This document shows, piece after piece, positions 22,165 to 33,020 of a DNA stretch of 64,000 nucleotides; positions within the stretch are counted from its first letter, which is position 1; the number at the start of each line of letters is the position of its first letter. The stretch is from Polytrichum commune (Eukaryota > Streptophyta > Polytrichopsida > Polytrichales > Polytrichaceae): positions 24,178,001 through 24,242,000 of the forward strand of contig OX485804.1 in assembly GCA_950295325.1 (NCBI GenBank), given 5' to 3'. A program made the position numbers and the translations under genes. Under the pieces are notes generated by a model. The model had not been told where the DNA came from, searched no databases, and was given only the letters and a program-made list of their open reading frames with translations.

Positions 22165-23064
22165 ATATGGTTGAGAATTAGAATGACCACATAAGGTACA
22201 TATAGCTTAGGCTTTTGATTTTCTTTTAAATCTCAGAACCATGTGCTCATGGTTGCAAATTAGAGACGAGCATGGGAATTGTGAATACATTAAGATATGT
22301 GGGTTTTATTCGCTAACTTTTATATATCATGTGTTTTAAGACACCTATTTTGATTGGTGTGTGGTTAAGTGAAGATCAAAGAACAAGCACCATAAAGACA
22401 CACATTTAAAAGAGATCGGACTACGTTTGCAAACTTTATTAAGTACTACACACTCAATAATGAACACAATGGGATGAGACGGACCTGTGTATTCAATTAG
22501 GAAAGCAACAAACATGACATACTTTGAGCAATAACTGGAAGTAAACAAAGGGAGAACCGATTTTCAATTTGATTGTGGTTGATGCTTCATCATAGATTTG
22601 CAAATAAAACACAAGTTTTACAGTGTAGATTCAAGGTTTGGTAGATGTTGGAGGACAATAAACCGAGAGAATAACACCTATGTACGGGCCTATCCCTCTC
22701 GCGGTGTTTCTTGTGACTCGGTCATTCACCGTCACTTGTTGTCGTCACTCATACTACTGCAGCTTCTACCTGATTTAATTGGAGCACCGACCAAAGGTGT
22801 CAAGATCGCTGGCCCATCTTGGGAAAGATTATTTTTAACGAATCAACCAAAATGTCATCTTCATTGGCAGGTACATTGAAGCCTTATGGAAGCAGCATCC
22901 TAAAAAAAAGTCTAACAAAAGAGTGGGAAAAGCGATGTAGTAAGGTGGGGCTTGGCAAGGGTTAACTTCCCCCATATACACAGTGTAAGACATGTAATAT
23001 ATACAGGCTAGACTCCAAATACTGACCAAGTTCGGACATTGCTCCTGTAAAAAATCTGCACTGC
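22165..23064 (+). repeat. Unit B, segment a'' left part
   Basis: Third copy of the 3' portion of segment a (equivalent to 2,345-3,215). It is split by the Harbinger insertion and resumes at 26,692 without loss. It retains the GAGTGGGAAAAGCGATGTAG text that is cut off in a'. Confidence 0.85.
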
Positions 23065-23067
23065 TAA

Positions 23068-23106
23068 GGGGCGGTTTACACTATGGACCATGAAGTCGTC
23101 CCACGG
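23068..23106 (+). repeat. Harbinger left terminal inverted repeat
   Basis: It reads GGGGCGGTTTACACTATGGA followed by CCATGAAGTCGTCCCACGG. It differs from the right end at three positions of the first 33. The deleted relative at 46,097 has the same end with one change (GGGC for GGGG). Confidence 0.92.
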
Positions 23107-23513
23107 CCGTTTAAGCGATGTGATTGGACGTTGAAGTCGTCCCGGGACGACTTGGGTTTACACCAAGGAAAAAATGGCAGAGTGACCATGGAGGTTGAGG
23201 TCCACAAATTTTGTATTTTAAGCCTACTATATCCACTGGCATGGTCCAACGGGTTTTCCGTTGGGAGGGGCAAAAGAGGTGGTCCTGGAAAAACAGTCAG
23301 GGGCCCATGGCAGAAAAATGCCAAAATAAATTTTTTAATAAATTTTTATTGTCCGCTGCAGGTTACTGTTAAAACGGATTAACGGTTTAATTTCAGGGCA
23401 CAATGAAAAGGCCGTTATATGAAGGATTTGTCATTTCTCTTTCTTGCAACATAGTGATAGAGTGATAGATTTTTTTTCGCAGATTTTTTTCGCAAAATTT
23501 TTTTTCCGCAGAA

Positions 23514-24958
23514 ATGGAAGGATACTTTGTTGATGAGGAAGCACGTAGAGAGTCACAAGGAGAGTGGTCACAAAATTCAGAGTGGATGCAACGAGTGTCA
23601 AATCAAAATTTCAGAGAGAATCAAAATTCGATTTCACGAATGTTGCAAGGTCCGAATGTGCTCCCCAACACTTTTAGTGTATTTCATCCTCCTCCACTTC
23701 TGAACATGACAAATTACAGACAAGGAGGACAGTTAGATAGTCATCATGTTATAGAAGAAATGTTTGAAGAAAAAGAGGAAACCGAGGGAGCAGCAAAGAG
23801 CCAACTAGCAGGAAGAAAGAGGGGGCGTGTTACAAAAGAATCAACAAAGAAGATGAAGAAAGGCGACAAGAGGAATACAATCGAAATTGGCGAATCGGAA
23901 GAAGAAGAAGAAGAAATTAGCAGAATCAAATGGAAGGATTTTGAAGTGCATCACTTGATAGCAATTCGCGGGGAGATGGAGGAAGAATTCACAAAAACAG
24001 CAAACAAGCAAGGTAATATGTTTTTCAAATTTTTTTGTAATTTGATTTTTGGTAAAAGGTAAATGTGGTAAAAGGTAGATGTGGTAAATGTGGTGAAAAG
24101 TAAATGTGGTAAAAGGTAAATATGGTAAAAGGTAAAAGGTAAACGTATGATGTTGGCCGTATGATGGGCCCGTAGAGGCCTTGGTCTTGGCCTTGGCCGT
24201 AAGCCCCTATGCCCCCCCTCCCCCCATAGTCGGGCGGCCGCTGCCGCGGGGGCTTCGAGTTTTGTTACTGTATTTAGTAAAAGCTTGTCAAGGTCGGGAA
24301 TGGAACCCGCGTCTCCTCTACCCTAAACCTCTATCCTTACCACTACGTTACACTCCCTACTTCGATACCAATGACGTCGCTTATGTCCTTATACTACACT
24401 TCAACTATGCTGAATTTTTTTTTTCAGGGTCAATTTCAACATCTTTTAGCTTCTGGTTTGGAGTTTTTAATGTGTTTTCCTGTTGCTACTGTAGGTACCA
24501 ACTCTTGGCTCAAATTGCAGATTCGAATGGTCGCTGCAATCAAAGGTTTCAACCGTTCCTGGTTATCGTGCAAAAAAAAATACAAAACCATCTTAAGTGA
24601 ATACAGAACTGACAAGAGAGCAAATGAAATTTCAGGCAGTGATAGAAAACAAGAATGCAAGTGGTTTACAGAGATGGATCAATGGTATGGTAGTAGGGCC
24701 AGTGTTCACAATGAAATTCCTGCTAGTGCTACAGAATCTTGGGCAGAAGATAATATTCCTTCTACCCCTACACCGTCTCAGACAACAACTTCTGCACCGC
24801 CAACACAAGAGAAGAAAAAGAAGACACAAGAGAAGATTGAAAATCTTCTAGAACAGGTTGTAGGAAATTCAGGGGCACTTCTTGCTTCATTCCAAGAATC
24901 TACTGCTATCCTCAAGAATATGGATAAGAATTTTGCAGCTCTTATAGCTAAATTCTAG
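23514..24958 (+). CDS. Harbinger ORF1: Myb/SANT-like DNA-binding protein (two exons)
   Basis: Exon 1 is 23,514-24,012 and exon 2 is 24,495-24,958. The intron (24,013-24,494) has GT...AG borders, and the joined frame gives 320 residues. In this superfamily ORF1 binds DNA and works with the transposase for nuclear import and excision. The trihelix-type domain (about residues 140-260) is split by the intron. It shows KWKDFEVHHLIAIRGEME before the junction, then WLKLQIRMVAA, the CKKKYK box and NEISGSDR...WFTEMDQW. Basic clusters (GRKRGR, KKMKKGDKR) before the domain may be nuclear localisation signals, followed by an acidic stretch. The C-terminus is predicted coiled (EKKKKTQEKIENLLEQV). No stop or frameshift is seen, so it may be functional. 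The stop lies 2 nt from that of the opposing transposase gene. Confidence 0.88.
24285..24365 (-). repeat. tRNA-like (SINE-type) sequence in the ORF1 intron
   Basis: On the minus strand the text GTAGTGGTAAGGATAGAGG resembles a Pol III A box, and CGGGTTCCATTCCCG resembles a T-arm with B box, at tRNA-like spacing. The 3' acceptor strand does not pair with the 5' one, so it is not a functional tRNA. The flanking GC-rich sequence (24,150-24,260) may be the SINE body. No target duplication was identified. Confidence 0.4.
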
Positions 24959-24960
24959 AT

Positions 24961-26355
24961 TTAATCACTATCACTATCAGTTTCCATAAAACTAGATTTC
25001 TGCCGTAGTTTGTATTGCCACAAACTTTCTGCCAATGTTTCGTGCATCGTTGTAGCTTCCCGCAGAAGGTCATTAGCCTTCTCATTTTCTCTCAATAAAA
25101 ATAAATTTGTCTCTTCATCATTTTCTTCATCTGCAATTGGCATATCTTCCCTAGCTAATATCCTTCTTCGCACTTCCGCAATTCCAGCTCTTTCTCCTCG
25201 TAATTCACTGCCTTCTCCTACTTCACCCTCGCTAATTCTTCTAGATAATTTATTTTCTGCTTCAATAATCCAATCTTCTTCTATACCTTCGTTATTGACA
25301 ATGCATATATTGTGCAATACTATACAAGTTGCTACAATATCAGGCATATTCCTCAAAGGTACCTCAGATCGTTTCATTATCAATCTCCATCTGCCCTTCA
25401 AAATCCCGAACGCCCTCTCTACGCACATCCTCGTCGAAGATTGTATGAAATTCCAATTTCCCTCTTTCCCGGATAACGCTGTTTTTCCACCCTTAAATGG
25501 ACAATACATCCAAGGTCGTACCGGATATGCCGCATCTCCTATCAACTTGTAAGGCTGGAATTTACCCTCAATACAAGCTCGTCCAATTTTTGTCACTTGA
25601 AATACTGCCCAATCGTGAAGACTCCCTGCCCACCCAAACTCATAATCCCAAAACATGCAATCAGGTCCAACAATTCCCTGTAAAATCGCTGAATGAAATG
25701 ACTTCCTACAGTAATAATCTTCTCCCCCGAGTATAGGAGCTAAAACAGGAATATGTGATCCATCTATCGCACCTATAATGTAAGGTATTCCGTGCAACTT
25801 TTCGAACTTTGAAGCTAAAACCCTAAACTGTGATTCACTTGGAGTTTGCACGAAAATTGGTTGAAGATGCTTTCTTACGGCTCTGCAAAATTCTCTCACT
25901 ATTATAGATATTGTGCTTTTATGTACTTCATACAAATCACCTATTGTTTGCAATCCATCACCACTACCCAACCGATGCAATGACATCGCTATCCTCTCTT
26001 GCACCGGTACCGAAACCCTAAAACGAGTATCCTCTTTCTTCAAATAAGGACCCAACCTCTCACACAAGAACCTAAATGTCGTATATGTCACTCGCGTTCG
26101 CTTTCTAAATTCTTTCTCCGTCCACGAACCTAATAGCAACCGGTCCACAAAACCTAACATCCTCTCTTGACTCCATATGTTCCTCTCTTTACGTCCAATG
26201 CTTTCGTAAACCACGCTCAAAATTGCAAATTTTTCCCATTCTCCTTGCAAAATCAGTGTTTGAATGCCTACAACATTCTTCACAAGCATGTACAAAAATA
26301 TGTACAATCCTAGTAGCACAACTAGCTTCCTCCTCCTCTCTTCCATTTCGACCAT
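24961..26355 (-). CDS. Harbinger ORF2: DDE transposase (DDE_Tnp_4 type)
   Basis: A single exon of 464 residues encodes the enzyme that cuts the element ends and joins them to TWA target sites. A helix-turn-helix (about residues 136-156, TIGDLYEVHKSTIS) precedes the RNase H-like core. Catalytic acidic residues are visible as D198 in GAIDGSH, D274 in IGDAAYP and E313 in CVERAFG. A further conserved block GSLHDWAVF includes D248. The usual length for plant PIF transposases is 400-500, so it is full length. A TATAAA on the minus strand at 26,482-26,487, about 130 bp upstream of the ATG, is a plausible promoter. There are no stops or frameshifts. Its 3' end faces ORF1 with only 2 nt between the stop codons. 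Confidence 0.95.
   Translation of the reverse strand: MVEMEERRRKLVVLLGLYIFLYMLVKNVVGIQTLILQGEWEKFAILSVVYESIGRKERNIWSQERMLGFVDRLLLGSWTEKEFRKRTRVTYTTFRFLCERLGPYLKKEDTRFRVSVPVQERIAMSLHRLGSGDGLQTIGDLYEVHKSTISIIVREFCRAVRKHLQPIFVQTPSESQFRVLASKFEKLHGIPYIIGAIDGSHIPVLAPILGGEDYYCRKSFHSAILQGIVGPDCMFWDYEFGWAGSLHDWAVFQVTKIGRACIEGKFQPYKLIGDAAYPVRPWMYCPFKGGKTALSGKEGNWNFIQSSTRMCVERAFGILKGRWRLIMKRSEVPLRNMPDIVATCIVLHNICIVNNEGIEEDWIIEAENKLSRRISEGEVGEGSELRGERAGIAEVRRRILAREDMPIADEENDEETNLFLLRENEKANDLLREATTMHETLAESLWQYKLRQKSSFMETDSDSD
25094..25099 (+). terminator. Possible poly(A) signal of ORF1 inside ORF2
   Basis: AATAAA lies 136 nt beyond the ORF1 stop, within the transposase coding sequence on the other strand. 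If used, the ORF1 mRNA would be antisense to the 3' end of the transposase mRNA. Confidence 0.35.
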
Positions 26356-26649
26356 ACTTGCTGAATTTTAAGGCGAAAAGAAGAAAAACCTAAGTGAGAA
26401 GATAAGTGAAGGCATGTGTAGACAAGTGAAGTCAACAAAATGGTCAAACTTTGTTTTTTACTAAAACTGCCCTTTTTGGGCTTTATATTAAAAAAATCAG
26501 CACATCCACTCCTTGCCGCATGGTCATTCCTCTTGGTCCACATTCGGTTTACACCTAGTGAGGGGCCCAACGGCTTTGTAAATCAATTTTTTAATAACTC
26601 GGACCATGAAATGTAGACCATGAACTCGTACCAAGGAATAAGGCATCTT

Positions 26650-26688
26650 CCGTGGGACGAGTTCATGGTCTATGGTGTAAACCGCCCC
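26650..26688 (-). repeat. Harbinger right terminal inverted repeat
   Basis: Reverse complement reads GGGGCGGTTTACACCATAGA and continues as CCATGAACTCGTCCCACGG. It is followed by the TAA duplication and then by segment a'' resuming at GGTATGCGAAGCTCG. Confidence 0.92.
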
Positions 26689-26691
26689 TAA

Positions 26692-26806
26692 GGTATGCGA
26701 AGCTCGAAAAGCTGTACATAGAGACTGAAATTTAGATTGAACTTCTAGCATCTTACTGTTATATTATGAGGGTCCATGTCGTTGAGTAATGTTATGTTGA
26801 AATTGA
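26692..26806 (+). repeat. Unit B, segment a'' right part
   Basis: It continues segment a'' after the transposon and matches 3,219-3,339. Similarity to unit A stops at about 26,806, where about 6 kb of unrelated sequence begins. Confidence 0.85.
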
Positions 26807-28560
26807 GTAATGCGATGAACGGAGGATGGCGTCGAGCAAATAAAACGTCGAGTGGATGAAGGTTGTTGGATCAAATGGGCGGCGAACGAAAACCGTTGGA
26901 TTTAGATGTTAAGAGAATGTTGGCTAGAATGGTGTCAGCCGTAGATGCTAACTGTTATTTTTAGGTATAACTAGACCTATAGGCTATAGGCTGTTTTACT
27001 TTATGGTTGGAAGGAATAATTCCACGAGAGAGAGCGTGAAGGCTAATTTTTCTCCCTTTCTTTCTCTCAGTTAAAAAATTTGAAGATCTTCCATCGGAGT
27101 TGTCCAACTCCTATGCACAATTCCTTCATGTAGGTAGATGCAAATAGTTTGTAAGAAGATAAGAATAAGAATAAGAATTTCGGACAAAAGGGTTTATAAA
27201 CCCTATGAATAAAAATCATTTTGAATCATTTTAAGGAGTTATGTTATTGCGTAGTTGCATTAGCTTTTATATCCTAAGTGTACGGTTGTATAAGTTTTGT
27301 CATCCAATCTCTTGCTCCATTAGTTTCTACATTAATCTTGTACATTAGGTATTGTATTAGTATTTTGCATTACAATATCCATTAGATTCTGCATAAGTGT
27401 TATGCATTAGGATTTGTATTAGTTTTTTGCATTAGGTTTTGCATTAGTCTTTTCCATTAGGCTTTCCATTTGTTCTTTGTATTAGGATCTGCAGTAGTAT
27501 CTGCATTAGTTTTCAGGTTGTTGAAGATTTTACAACATTTAAAGCTTAGAGGCACGATGTATAAATATTATTTAATGGTTAGAGATAGAGTTAGTGACAA
27601 AGTGTGGGATTAAAGGTAAAACTAAAGCTCTAGCTTTAGCCTTGATTTGGTTATTGACTTGGAGGGTGACAAAATTTCACCCATCCGAGCACTTTTCTTC
27701 GGACGGGTGGCTCAATCCTGAAACATCCATATTACTCAACCAACCCAACCTAGGATGGCCATTAAAGAATTCCGTAGAAATATGTCCCTTAAGTAAACTT
27801 CCTATCACGGTAGCAATAGATGAATTATAAATGAAACTAGGATGTTTTAGGATTAGATGAAAAAAAATACAATATGGGATAAATTAATGGGCTTACAATA
27901 AATTTAAATATTTTCCCGGATGAAAATAATGCACAGATGAAGGTTAGGTAGGGATGAATGTTACGCATAAATAAATGGAAAGCACAAATGAAATGAATGA
28001 AGTTAAATAATCATAGAAATTAAAAAGTCATTGTTTGGAGACATTAGTGTAGTCCACCCACCCGGCCAATCTTGTGGATTGTTGCTTCGGTTGGAACAAC
28101 AATTGTCACCATATCCGGCCACTGCAAGATAGGCAGTAAAGCCCATACTCTACCAAGAAGATCCTTGAGGAAGGTATGGCCAACAAGCTCAAATTCACGT
28201 TGGATTGCATGATGTTGTATATTAGTATTATTATTATTACTAGCATTAGCTAACAATGCATCCCAACATTGTGCAAGTTTTTAGTGACAAAGAATCGAGG
28301 GAGTGCTCCAACAAATGAGCAATCAACAATTGTATTGTTTAAACAACACAAACCTTACATATATTTCAAAGGACTTCGCATTAGAACCTAGTATAGATTT
28401 TAGAAGAATCTCCCTGCAAACAACCAAATTCTCAAATCCATCTAAATATTACAGACGAAAATTCACTAGGACCCACTATATCACTTTTAAGAGTTCTGTA
28501 ATACTATTATATAGTATTTATGTGAAGCATTTTTTATATTTCTCCCAATGCTACCATACT
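26807..28560. other. No gene recognised; short GCATTAG repeats
   Basis: Between 27,345 and 27,515 the text is a degenerate tandem repeat of a roughly 12-bp unit (TTTTGCATTAGG and variants). Open frames such as 27,594-27,830 show no family features. No splice-supported gene is apparent. Confidence 0.45.
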
Positions 28561-28720
28561 TGTCGCGCACCTTTTCATGAGGAGTGTAGGCAACACCATG
28601 GGTACAAGGGGAACCTTGGAGTGATACCCATGACTTGTAATGCCATTGGTGAGAGGGCCTAAATGATCTTAGTGTGGGTGAGGGTCCTGGACGTTAATAA
28701 CGCCTTTCATCCACGGAGTG
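28561..28720 (-). mobile_element. LTR fragment, 3' end, inverted
   Basis: TGTCGCGCACCTTTTCATGA is the inverse of the LTR 3' end, and homology runs through the GTGTGGGTGAGGGTCC block to about 28,720. It is older than the two solo LTRs. It may be the distal part of the copy whose 5' half is at 31,490-31,975. Confidence 0.7.
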
Positions 28721-31489
28721 TGAACCCCTAGAGTGGCCCACCACTCCGCGGGATTACTTTTAGTTAGGATGCTAGAATTAAAATTTAAAATTAATAGGAA
28801 ATTTAGGAAAAATTAGTTCATTTAGCATTTAGCCTAGAAAAAGAAAGATGAATTACTGAGGACTTCGGGCCTTCAACCGGAAGAAACAAAAATCCAGTGA
28901 AGGCTAAGGTTGGCCAAAATGAAAACTAAGTAATATTAGAAAATAACGAAGTAGAAAAAACATGCTAGCTAGTAAAAAGAACTAGCTAAGATTTAAGTTA
29001 GTAGATGTTAGCTAAGAAAATATTAGTTTATTAGGTAATATAGGCCACACAAGACAATTGGAGGTGTTTGGAGTAAGAAGGCAAAATTGGCATGAATTTT
29101 TTTTTAAAATTAAAAAAAAAAAAACTATTTTGTCCACTTGCCCATTTGCCAACTCAATAGCGAAAATTTAGAAATATTTTTAAGGTCTCCCGTCGGAGCC
29201 ACCTCGGCGAGAGGGTGGCAATATCAATCGATAAAATCCGCGAGCCTAAATTTTGGGGAAGGATTTGAAGAATGAAGCCGGTGGCGGAGGGGTCCAACCA
29301 TTTTTTGAGAGAATTCGAAAACCCCTTCCTTCCACTTTGTACTATCTTTCTTCTTTTAAATGCTTAGGCAAAGCCTTGCTTCTATGTAGTTAGAAAAAAC
29401 TTCTAGTTTGCTTTCTCAATGGCCTAATAGCAAGGCTTGAAAAAATTCTTTACTATCTCTTCTAGTTAGAATGTGTGTTTGTTAACACACAAAAAAATCT
29501 TCATTTCTTTTGTGGAGGTAGGTTAGATTGTATGATTGTAAGTGGAGGCATTGTAGACCTCAATCGCCGATGGTTTGAACGCTTAGTTCATGATCTAAAA
29601 TAAAATAATTATCATTTTTCTCTTATAAAAATTTTCTATGGTTGTATGTAGTCATTTTTCATTTGTAATTTGGTTAAAGTAGAATTTTTTTATAAATTTC
29701 CAAAGATGGAATAAAAAAACATGGTGTTTCTTTGGGTAGCGGCTCCAAATCTGAACTGCTAGCTCAATAAAGGTCTTAATTTTGAAAATTTATATTTATT
29801 CCAAATAAATATTTTGTCTAGCTTTCCAAAAATTTGTTTAGAATGTTTTATTTGAATAAGATATGAATTAAATATGAAAATTTGAAGGCGGGATACGTAG
29901 TTTTAGACTTTCTGGTTGACTGCTGCATTACAAGAAATTTGCTAAATTCATCTTGGCTTAATTTGCTTATAACATATTTTTCTCAAATAGATCTTTTTAA
30001 TATCTTCCTAAAGTTATTTAAAACATTTGATTTGAATAAGAAATGGATTAGAGATACAAATTTCTAAAGATGGGATGCATAATTTAAGACTTTCTTGTTG
30101 ATTGTTATATTACAAGGAGTCTGCTGGATTCATCTTGGCTTAACTTGCTAATATCATATTTTTTTTCTCAATTAGATCTTGTTAATAGCTTTCCAATGGT
30201 GTATGGAAAACCCTAATCAAAGTAGTAAAGAAATTAGTATGAATTTTTTAAGTCGGAAGTTATATAACTACAAGGAAGAAGACAAGGTCAACGTCTGGGA
30301 AGTGGAGCAAAGAAGGAGGTAACGACTTAGTCTACATTGAGGCCAAGGTTACTGAGAGTTGAGGTAAACTAAGTAATCATGGCCTTCCGTTTAGAGTTGG
30401 AAGGAACGCGGCTAAGGTATGCATCTCTAAACTCACTCGTGTATCTCTTAAGGTCAAGTGGCTTGACCACTTGACCACCAAGGGGGTATCCAACTTCATT
30501 GTTCTCGGGCCCTTGGTATGTTTTGTGGTAGTAACTTTATTTATTAGCACGTTCCGTATGTGGTAAGTTGGATTAATCACCGACACGATTACTCTGAATG
30601 TTGTTGGTGGAAATGTGGGGTTAATGACCTGCAAATCCACTATTATGTTGTTGGCCTTGTGAATTAGGAGTAATGAGCCCAATTTATGAAGATTATACAA
30701 TAGGTTGAACCTACAGATTGACCGTTACCCTAGTCCAGTGATCTATCCAGTGTAAATACTTAATAATTAAAAACATACAGAACAAATCGTAAATCTTTGT
30801 TGGCAAGAGACCTGAATCGGAAATTTAATTCGGTAGGGTGATACTATTCTTCGGACCGTTGAAGTCCGAAGGGTTTAAGATATCACTCGACCTTCAAAGG
30901 ACCTGCAAGAGGCCTTAGAAGGTTCTGAGCTAAGGGATGCACCAACCAGGTAAGGGGTGATGCCTAATATATAAATGTAATAAAGTAGGATGTGTAAAGA
31001 AAATTAATTAAATAAGAAGGAATTTGTATAAAGGGTGGGATTTAGGCCAAGTCATTTCGTTTAGGAAATTAAATATAACTAAGTAAAGAAATAAGAAAAA
31101 ATTGAATGGTCCATCAAATCGCTGTTATTCCGTTCATTGAGCTAGAGGTCGTATGAATCACACTTAGTTGGTATGTATCAGAGCCATTTCAATTCACAAG
31201 TTATGATTGTTTTGGTTCCAAGGCTGGTGCGTCTACGATTAAAATAGGTTGGAGGTTTAGGTTAGTAGAGTTTAGAGCCACAATAGTAAAAAAACTAAGG
31301 TCCAACCTCCGGATGTACTACAATGCATATTTAATTCCCCTCCAAAAATCTAAGGACTCACGTTATACACCTATCATCCGGGTTTGGCTTGGGCACCTGC
31401 AAATGCAAACCACCTTCACCGAATGGCTTGTGTGATATTTTTAGGCTCCCTCGGAAGGAGGTGGCCCACAAGCGCCACAATCAAAGATC
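28721..31489. other. No gene recognised; possible insertion within an old LTR
   Basis: This stretch separates two halves of what could be one inverted LTR. It includes a three-unit tandem repeat (29,690-30,240). I see no transposase, polymerase or host gene. The open frame at 30,377-30,700 has no domain. Confidence 0.4.
29690..30240. repeat. Degenerate tandem repeat, about 184-bp period
   Basis: Three units begin at roughly 29,695, 29,883 and 30,063. Each has an AAAGATGGGATG-like block, then (units 2 and 3) TTCATCTTGGCTTAA, and TTTGAATAAGA toward the end. The third unit is partial. Confidence 0.6.
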
Positions 31490-31975
31490 AAAAGAAGAAG
31501 TTATGGTGGTTTGAAGCTACTTGGGACTTAGCCCCAGCGGCTAAGGGAAAATGTCTACTTAGCCCAACCCTTATATATAGATAAAATGATACTTAACGGT
31601 GGGATAGGGGCCATGCCTAGAGTTCAAAGGCTTATATGTGTGAGGCAACTTTGTCGACCGATCTCATCTTAAGCTTTTTTGGCAACTATGTTTTGGGTTG
31701 TTGTGGTGTTGCGTTGGTAACACGATGATCAACTCAAAAGTGGATTTCCATGAATGGAAGTCGACATCTAACCATTGACTACCTACCGAGGGAGAAATCC
31801 TAAATGTATGTGTAGGAGGGTTTGGTGACCAAACCATGAGCTTGGAGGTCCGCAGTATGGGGAGCTAAGCATGCATGTGCGTGGAATGTGCATGTTAGCA
31901 CTGATGACAGTTACTAGAGTTGGGTACTGGTCAATATAAGTTAAGGAAAGCTAGCAAAGGTTGCAAAACTTCTAC
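31490..31975 (-). mobile_element. Diverged LTR fragment, 5' half, inverted
   Basis: The reverse complement follows the LTR from TTGCAACCTTTGCTAG through CACATATAAGCCTTTGAACT, GCCCCTATCCCACCGTTAAG and the GTTATGGTGGTTTGAAGCTA block (CATAACTTCC motif). It is clearly older than the 974-bp copies. Homology fades below 31,490. Confidence 0.65.
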
Positions 31976-32724
31976 ACAATTTGTACAATTGAGCATCAGA
32001 CATGTATTAAATCCTCGCTATCATTCAATTCACATTGTACAGTTGAGATACCCATAACTGATCATTTACGAGATTTTGCGCCAGATTTGGAGAAGTATAA
32101 GGTGATGCAAGTTTTTCCCATGTAGGAAGATAGTAATCAGAAAGACTGCAAATTATTATATAATTTTATTCTTTAAATTGAAATTTTTGTGAATTTTTGA
32201 AGCCAAAAGTTGGCCCAAACATATTACCAATGTCTAGAGTTTGTCATAACCACTCAAACCTTTTCACTTGACCACTCAAAACCAGGACATGTGGCATTGC
32301 AATATTGGTTCCTGCCTAATCGAGATTCCAATATCCTATAGATTGTTGATGGGGTCATGATTGAAAATAGGTGCCTCTACTATAGTTTTATATGTACGCC
32401 TTGGTGACTTACCCAAGGTGCATAAGGTCTGCTCCACAGATGATGTCTTAAGAAACATACTTGGGATACTCTACTTATTTGTGTCCCTTCTCCTAACCTT
32501 CTTGTAGAACTTGCAACCAACCTCCAAACTAGGCACAATGATTTTTCCATTGAATCACCATGTTAATGACAACACTATAATTTAACCTTTTAGGTATGTG
32601 GCCCTATTGAGGGCACTTCTCATTCCACATAAATTTTTGATAGAGGATTGCCTCATCAAATTTGTAGTAACAAATCACACACAATGTCTTTCTAAGTTTG
32701 AGATTCAATATTTTCTATATGATG
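31976..32724. other. No gene recognised
   Basis: Mixed AT-rich sequence with no open frame of note and no terminal repeats that I could pair. Confidence 0.4.
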
Positions 32725-33020
32725 CCAAAGAAATATGCTTTCTTCTTTACATAGGCTTAATATCTTGAGCACATAGTCCAATCTCATCTTAACATGTATA
32801 TTTAACATCCATTCTTATTAACCACACACTGCACTTTGTGATCTACCACTAAAGTATATAGGTGTCCAATTTAGAGATTGGACAATGAGTTCAAAATCCT
32901 ACCACCATTCTAGTTTAATAGTCAATAGAAATTGGAGGGACCTATGTCACCTACTTTTGGCTCATTAATATTAAGCGTTAATAAAATTTCATAATAATTC
33001 AAGTTTGAGTCCAATTTCTT
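32725..33020 (+). repeat. Unit B, segment c' (related to 5,020-5,335)
   Basis: Direct-orientation relative of segment c, with shared landmarks ATATGCTTTCTTCTTTACAT, TTTAGAGATTGGAC and TAGTTTAATAGTCAATAGAA. Confidence 0.65.

Larger units (their letters stand above)
23068..26688. mobile_element. PIF/Harbinger DNA transposon, 3,621 bp, apparently intact
   Basis: Terminal inverted repeats start GGGGCGGTTTACAC and match for 39 bp with three mismatches in the first 33. A TAA target duplication flanks the element (23,065-23,067 and 26,689-26,691). The homologous site in unit A, TAAGGTATGCGAAG at 3,216, is empty. It carries the two genes expected for the superfamily, a Myb/SANT-like protein (plus strand) and a DDE transposase (minus strand), both open. 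Subterminal copies of TGAAGTCGTCC in both orientations (23,091-23,148) and CCATGAACTCG near the right end are likely transposase-binding sites. Confidence 0.95.

Noticed and set aside
24285-24365. A functional tRNA gene in the Harbinger intron
   Set aside because: A and B box-like text is present, but the acceptor strands do not pair, so it is at most a SINE head.
25010-25736. Plus-strand open frames opposite the transposase
   Set aside because: They are antisense shadows of the intact transposase gene.
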